NCBI GenBank assembly: GCA_049840475.1
Contig: JASGKX010000003.1
Span: 558,001-622,000, forward strand
Reading direction: 5' to 3'
DNA from: JBGVSA01 sp049840475
GTDB taxonomy: Bacteria > Pseudomonadota > Gammaproteobacteria > Burkholderiales > Rhodocyclaceae
Length of the DNA stretch: 64,000 nt
Below are positions 60,144 to 64,000 of this stretch, one piece after another; position 1 is the first letter of the stretch, and each line of letters begins with the position of its first letter. The notes under the pieces are model-generated. The model was not told the origin of the DNA. It was given only the letters and a program-made list of their open reading frames with translations, and made no database searches. The position numbers were made by a program, and so were the translations under genes.

Positions 60144-60827
60144 ATGAGTTCTCCCATCATCCCGCGCAACCAGGCGTCCGGCGCGTTCCAGCGCTGGGAG
60201 CCTTCGGCATTCGATGCGCCGCCGATGGACGTGGCAGTCGCCGCCGAACCCGAAACGCTTGAGCCGCAGATCACTGAAGAGCCGGCGCCGCTGGAGATCG
60301 CGCCCGGTGTGACGCTCCCCACGCTGGAAGACGTCGAGCGCATTGAAGCCGAAGCGCGCAAGTCTGGCTACGACGCCGGGTATGAAGAAGGCAGCGCGCG
60401 CGGCCGTCGCGAAGCGGCCGAGCTGCACCAGATGGTCCAGTCACTCGACGACGTACTGACGCAGGTCAACCAGGAAGTCGCCATCGAATTGCAATCGCTC
60501 GCCATTGAACTGGCACGCCAGATCGTGCGCGACACGCTCGCCGTGCGGCCCGAGGCCGTGCTCGCCGTCGTACGCGAAGCGCTGGCCCAACTGCCCCAGC
60601 AGGCGGCAACGTTGCGTGTGAATCCTGCTGACGCGCAGCTCATCTCCCAATACCTTGCCGACCAACCTTCTGGTCAACCGGCGCGCATTGTCGAGGACGA
60701 CTCGGTCGCGCGCGGTGGCGCATTGCTGGAGGCCGGTGGCAGCCAACTCGATGTGCAGGTGCAGACCCGCTGGCAACGCGTGGTCGAAGGCATCGCGCGC
60801 CATACGCCGGACTGGATAGATGGCTGA
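60144..60827 (+). CDS. fliH: Flagellar export apparatus stator-like protein FliH
   Basis: 227 residues. A Pro/Glu-rich variable N-terminus is followed by the AARKSGYDAG-type segment (EARKSGYDAGYEEGSARGRR), with the small-residue repeat typical of FliH. A C-terminal domain follows, related to ATP synthase delta/b (VAIELQSLAIELARQIVRDT; VREALAQLPQQAATLRVNP). It binds and restrains the FliI ATPase. It overlaps fliI by 8 bp. Confidence 0.92.
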   Translation: MSSPIIPRNQASGAFQRWEPSAFDAPPMDVAVAAEPETLEPQITEEPAPLEIAPGVTLPTLEDVERIEAEARKSGYDAGYEEGSARGRREAAELHQMVQSLDDVLTQVNQEVAIELQSLAIELARQIVRDTLAVRPEAVLAVVREALAQLPQQAATLRVNPADAQLISQYLADQPSGQPARIVEDDSVARGGALLEAGGSQLDVQVQTRWQRVVEGIARHTPDWIDG

Positions 60828-62238
60828 GCGCGACACGCCGCGCCTTGGCGACGCCTGGCGCAGATACCTCACCGATTGCACGCGTGTCGCGCAGAATGCG
60901 GCACCGTTCCAGACTTCCGGCCGGCTCACGCGCATCAACGGACTGGTGATGGAGGCCTCGGGTCTCAAGCTGCCGTTGGGTTCGGGCTGCCGTGTGCTGG
61001 TGCCTGGGGGCGGCACGGTCGAGGCCGAAGTGGTGGGATTCAATGGCGAAAAGCTCTTCATGATGCCGACCGACGACGTACTGGGTCTGGCACCCGGTGC
61101 CGAAGTCGTGCCGCTGGAAGCGCCCCCGCTCTTGCCGCAGGTGGGTGAGCGATTCGAACCGCGCCGCCGTGCCGCCGACCGCGCCAAGCACTTGCCGGTG
61201 GGCGACGAATTGTTGGGTCGCGTGCTTGATGGCGCTGGCCGCCCGCTCGACGGACTCGGCCCGCTGCGTGCGCCGCAGACACGTTCCCTGCAAAGCCGCC
61301 CGGTCAATCCACTGGGCCGTGCGCCAATCACCAATAGCCTTGACGTCGGCATCCGCGCCATCAATGGCCTGCTGACCGTCGGGCGCGGCCAGCGCCTCGG
61401 TCTGTTTGCCGGCTCGGGCGTAGGCAAGTCGGTGCTGATCGGCATGATGGCCCGCTTCACCACGGCCGATGTCATCGTCGTCGGGCTGATCGGCGAACGG
61501 GGCCGCGAGGTGAAGGAATTCATCGAACACAACCTGGGTGAGGAAGGCCGTGCGCGCTCGGTGGTGGTGGCCGCCCCCGCCGACACCAGTCCGCTGATGC
61601 GTCTGCAAGGTGCCGCTTATGCGACCACCATCGCGGAGCACTTCCGTGACCAGGGCAAGCAGGTCTTGCTGATCATGGATTCGCTCACACGCTACGCCAT
61701 GGCGCAGCGCGAAATCGCACTCGCGATCGGCGAACCCCCCGTGACGCGCGGCTATCCGCCATCTGTATTCGCGCGACTGCCGGCGCTGGTGGAGCGCGCC
61801 GGTAACGGCCCGGAAGGCGGCGGCTCGATCACCGCGTTCTACACCGTGCTGGCCGAGGGCGATGACCAGCAGGACCCGATTGCCGACTCGGCGCGTGCGA
61901 TTCTCGACGGCCACTTCGTGCTGACCCGCACGCTGGCCGACCAGGGGCACTACCCCGCCATCGACATCGAGCAGTCGATCTCGCGCGTAATGCACAACAT
62001 CGTGCGCCCAGGGCATTTCGATCTGGTGCGACGCTTCAAGCAGTTGTTCTCGCGTTATCAGCGTTCGCGCGACCTGATTGCCGTTGGCGCGTACCAGCAA
62101 GGCGCCGATCCGCTGCTGGACGAAGCCGTGCGCACGTATCCGGCGCTGGAAGCCTTCTTGCAGCAAAAAATCACGGATCAGGCTGACTTTGAAAGCAGCC
62201 TGCAAGCGCTGCATTTACTATTCGGCCAGAGCCTGTAA
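60820..62238 (+). CDS. fliI: Flagellum-specific type III export ATPase FliI
   Basis: 472 residues, F1-beta-like hexameric ATPase. Walker A GLFAGSGVGKSVLIG, Walker B VLLIMDSLTRYAMAQREI, and catalytic Glu in GLIGERGREVKEFIE. The region GEPPVTRGYPPSVFARLPAL is diagnostic of FliI/YscN ATPases. It energises unfolding and delivery of flagellar substrates to the export gate, together with FliH and FliJ encoded on either side. Confidence 0.97.
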   Translation: MAERDTPRLGDAWRRYLTDCTRVAQNAAPFQTSGRLTRINGLVMEASGLKLPLGSGCRVLVPGGGTVEAEVVGFNGEKLFMMPTDDVLGLAPGAEVVPLEAPPLLPQVGERFEPRRRAADRAKHLPVGDELLGRVLDGAGRPLDGLGPLRAPQTRSLQSRPVNPLGRAPITNSLDVGIRAINGLLTVGRGQRLGLFAGSGVGKSVLIGMMARFTTADVIVVGLIGERGREVKEFIEHNLGEEGRARSVVVAAPADTSPLMRLQGAAYATTIAEHFRDQGKQVLLIMDSLTRYAMAQREIALAIGEPPVTRGYPPSVFARLPALVERAGNGPEGGGSITAFYTVLAEGDDQQDPIADSARAILDGHFVLTRTLADQGHYPAIDIEQSISRVMHNIVRPGHFDLVRRFKQLFSRYQRSRDLIAVGAYQQGADPLLDEAVRTYPALEAFLQQKITDQADFESSLQALHLLFGQSL

Positions 62239-62255
62239 GAACCGGAAACTGATCG

Positions 62256-62702
62256 ATGACCGCTAAACAGACGCCGCTCCAGATGCTCACCGAACTCGCG
62301 CACACGCGCGTGGATGAGGCGACCCGTCGTCTGGGGGAACTGCTGGCGACCGAACAGGCGAGCGCCGACCGTCTGCAGATGCTGGTGCAGTACCGCGCCG
62401 AATATCGCCAGCGCTTTCTCGACAATGCGCGCGACGGTATCGGCCCGGACGCATGGCGCAACTATTCGGTGTTTCTGGGCAAGCTCGACGACGCCATCGC
62501 GCAACAGCAATTGATGGTCAACCGATCGCGCCAGATGACGGCGCAAGGCCAGGAAAAATGGATGGCCGAGCGCAATCGCATGAAGGCCTTCGACACCCTT
62601 GCCGCCCGCGACGAAGCGCGCGAAGCCGCCGCCGTCGCGCGGCAAGAGCAACGCCAGAACGACGAACACTCCAGCAACAAATTCAGCCGTCAGGGCGACT
62701 GA
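62256..62702 (+). CDS. fliJ: Flagellar export chaperone FliJ
   Basis: 148 residues, almost entirely charged alpha-helix forming a coiled coil (HTRVDEATRRLGELLATEQA; QMLVQYRAEYRQRFLDNARD; FLGKLDDAIAQQQLMVNRSR). This is the FliJ/YscO fold that inserts into the FliI hexamer like the gamma subunit of F1. It lies 17 bp after fliI, which agrees with the usual order fliF-G-H-I-J-K. Confidence 0.92.
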   Translation: MTAKQTPLQMLTELAHTRVDEATRRLGELLATEQASADRLQMLVQYRAEYRQRFLDNARDGIGPDAWRNYSVFLGKLDDAIAQQQLMVNRSRQMTAQGQEKWMAERNRMKAFDTLAARDEAREAAAVARQEQRQNDEHSSNKFSRQGD

Positions 62703-62798
62703 TTTCCTCGGGTTACAATTCCGGCCGGTGGCGCTGGAATGTCGGGCCCACCAATTGCGTTCACGCTGTATCCCCTTGCTGTGTCGCTGGAGTGTCCC

Positions 62799-63410
62799 GT
62801 GTCTGTCTTACGCCTGATTGCCCGCCCCGTTCTGCTCGCCGTGCTGTTTCTGTCTGCCTGCGCACCGGTGTCGATGCGTAATGTGTGGCGCGACCCTGCG
62901 TACAACGGCCCCGCCCTGCACCATGTGGTTGTGATGAGCATCAGCCGCAGCGACGTGCAGCGGCGCGTGTTCGAGGACAGCTTTGCCGGCTACCTGCAAC
63001 AGCAAGGCGTGCAGGCGCAGGTGTCGTACAACATGCTGCCGGAGAACGGCCCGATCGCAAACGACAAGATCCAGGCGGCATTCGCCCAGAGCGGCGCGGA
63101 CGGCGTGCTGGTGACGCGCATCATCCACGTCGAACAACGGCTGGACGTGGCGCCTTATCCCTACGTGGGCCCCGGTTGGTATCGGCCTGGCTTCTACGGC
63201 TGGTATGGCGGGCCAGCATGGTCGGCCGTGCCGGCGGACGTCTACCAGTACTCGGTGCTGACGCTGGAAACCACGCTGTGGAACCTGTCGTCCGGCAAGA
63301 TCGTGTGGACGGCCGCCAGCCAGATCGTGGAGCCGGACGACGTGTCGCGGCTGGCGAGTTCGCTGGCCCAGACGCTGGTCACACGCATGCGTGCAGACGC
63401 GGTGCTGTAA
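62799..63410 (+). CDS. Lipoprotein, DUF4136-like
   Basis: 203 residues from GTG 62799. Lipoprotein signal LIARPVLLAVLFLSAC with lipobox LSAC. The mature domain (VWRDPAYNGPALHHVVVMSI; VFEDSFAGYLQQQGVQAQVS; GADGVLVTRIIHVEQRL) resembles DUF4136 outer-membrane lipoproteins, with an aromatic and Gly/Pro-rich insertion (YPYVGPGWYRPGFYGWYGGP). It is inserted between fliJ and fliK, in the same direction, but has no known flagellar role. An upstream in-frame start at 62739 would disrupt the signal peptide. Confidence 0.78.
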   Translation: MSVLRLIARPVLLAVLFLSACAPVSMRNVWRDPAYNGPALHHVVVMSISRSDVQRRVFEDSFAGYLQQQGVQAQVSYNMLPENGPIANDKIQAAFAQSGADGVLVTRIIHVEQRLDVAPYPYVGPGWYRPGFYGWYGGPAWSAVPADVYQYSVLTLETTLWNLSSGKIVWTAASQIVEPDDVSRLASSLAQTLVTRMRADAVL

Positions 63411-63528
63411 GGCACTTGTCTGTGATCCCCTGTCTTGCTTGCGCCCTGCACTGATCCACGGAATCTGCCAGAACTGGCATAGCCTTTGCTGAATGGCGTG
63501 TGACTCGCTTTTCAGAAAGGACTCTCCG

Positions 63529-64000
63529 ATGGCCGATGTAACGATGAACGTGGTGCAGGCGCTGCAAGCCATGACACCCGCTTCACCGCAAAACAGCGCC
63601 CAGTCGTCCGCTTCGCCCGCCGAGAGTTTTTCGCGTGTGATGAGCCAGCGCGGCAATACGCCGCAGAACACGCAGCAATCGTCGAAAGCCCCTCAGGACA
63701 AAGCTCCTGGCCCGCAGGAGGCCGCTCAGCCCGAAGAAGAACCCGCTCCGGCCGGCACAGCCATCGAACGCCTTTTGGCGGCGATGAAGGCGGACACCAG
63801 CGCGACGGAAGAAGAAGACCCGCTGGCTGCCGTCAAGGCGCTCATCGAAAAACTCACCAAGCCGGCCGACGAGACCGACGATGACAAGAGCGAAGCGCTG
63901 ACCACCGACACCGACGCGGCAACATTGATCGCTACGCCAGTGGTCGTGCCGGACAAGCTTGCCGCCCCGGCGGCAACTGTTGCCGATACGACGGCGACCG
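63529..64000 (+). CDS. fliK: Flagellar hook-length control protein FliK, N-terminal part
   Basis: Starts MADVTMNVVQALQAMTPASP after an AGAAAGGA ribosome site and stays open to the window end (157 codons). The visible part is low-complexity, Ala/Pro/Gln/Glu-rich and disordered (QEAAQPEEEPAPAGTAIERL; KPADETDDDKSEALTTDTDA), as expected for the molecular-ruler region. The conserved C-terminal switch domain lies beyond the window. Identification rests on position after fliJ and composition. Confidence 0.75.
   Translation, partial: MADVTMNVVQALQAMTPASPQNSAQSSASPAESFSRVMSQRGNTPQNTQQSSKAPQDKAPGPQEAAQPEEEPAPAGTAIERLLAAMKADTSATEEEDPLAAVKALIEKLTKPADETDDDKSEALTTDTDAATLIATPVVVPDKLAAPAATVADTTAT

Overview
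The window is GC-rich DNA of a Burkholderiales-type betaproteobacterium, most likely Pandoraea or a close relative. I infer this from gene content and protein style: a polar-type flagellar cluster, hemG, a BvgS/BvgA-like pair, and a TspB-type filamentous phage. No database was consulted. The middle of the window appears to be the chromosome terminus. A 28-bp dif-like site lies at 21530-21557, and by eye FtsK-guiding octamers (KOPS, GGGNAGGG) mostly point toward it from both sides.

Layout. 1-1508: end of a hybrid sensor kinase and its LuxR-type response regulator. 1788-3767: arsR, arsC and a frameshifted ACR3 arsenite pump. 3768-12562: accessory DNA with small membrane proteins, a rhomboid protease, a decayed copy of part of the ars locus, an IS3-family element (IS407 type) inside another gene, a HipA-kinase remnant fused to an IS remnant, and a 54-bp repeat present three times. 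12563-16695: a trimeric autotransporter adhesin that has lost its membrane anchor to an IS21-family element (16696-19157). 19195-21314: an ABC substrate-binding protein and a secreted protein. 21539-28449: an inovirus prophage of about 6.9 kb integrated at dif. 28518-33642: LacI regulator, MFS transporter and GH31 glucosidase. 33666-38632: broken methyltransferase, periplasmic PP2C-like protein, 7TM-AraC regulator and HAD phosphatase. 38990-45106: suyAB, an ABC importer, and comC- and slcC-like dehydrogenases, which together look like a sulfolactate utilisation locus. 45571-53482: a MetNIQ-like importer, creatininase-family amidohydrolase, PaaK-like CoA ligase and a four-subunit 2-oxoacid:ferredoxin oxidoreductase. 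53617-64000: hemG and the flagellar block fliE, fleR/fleS, fliFGHIJ, a lipoprotein and the start of fliK.

Two observations stand out. (1) Every single-base frameshift I could identify is the same event: six insertions, in five genes (ACR3, the adhesin twice, methyltransferase, slcC-like dehydrogenase, oxidoreductase alpha). Each turns GTCAAC (or its complement GTTGAC) into GTCGAAC (or GTTCGAC). Either a motif-specific sequencing artefact or a motif-specific mutational process is at work, and the five broken genes may be intact in reality. (2) The phage attachment site lies inside the phage's own regulator gene. Integration replaces the last 28 residues of that protein with 46 residues read from host DNA, and leaves the original tail and its terminator at the other end of the prophage.
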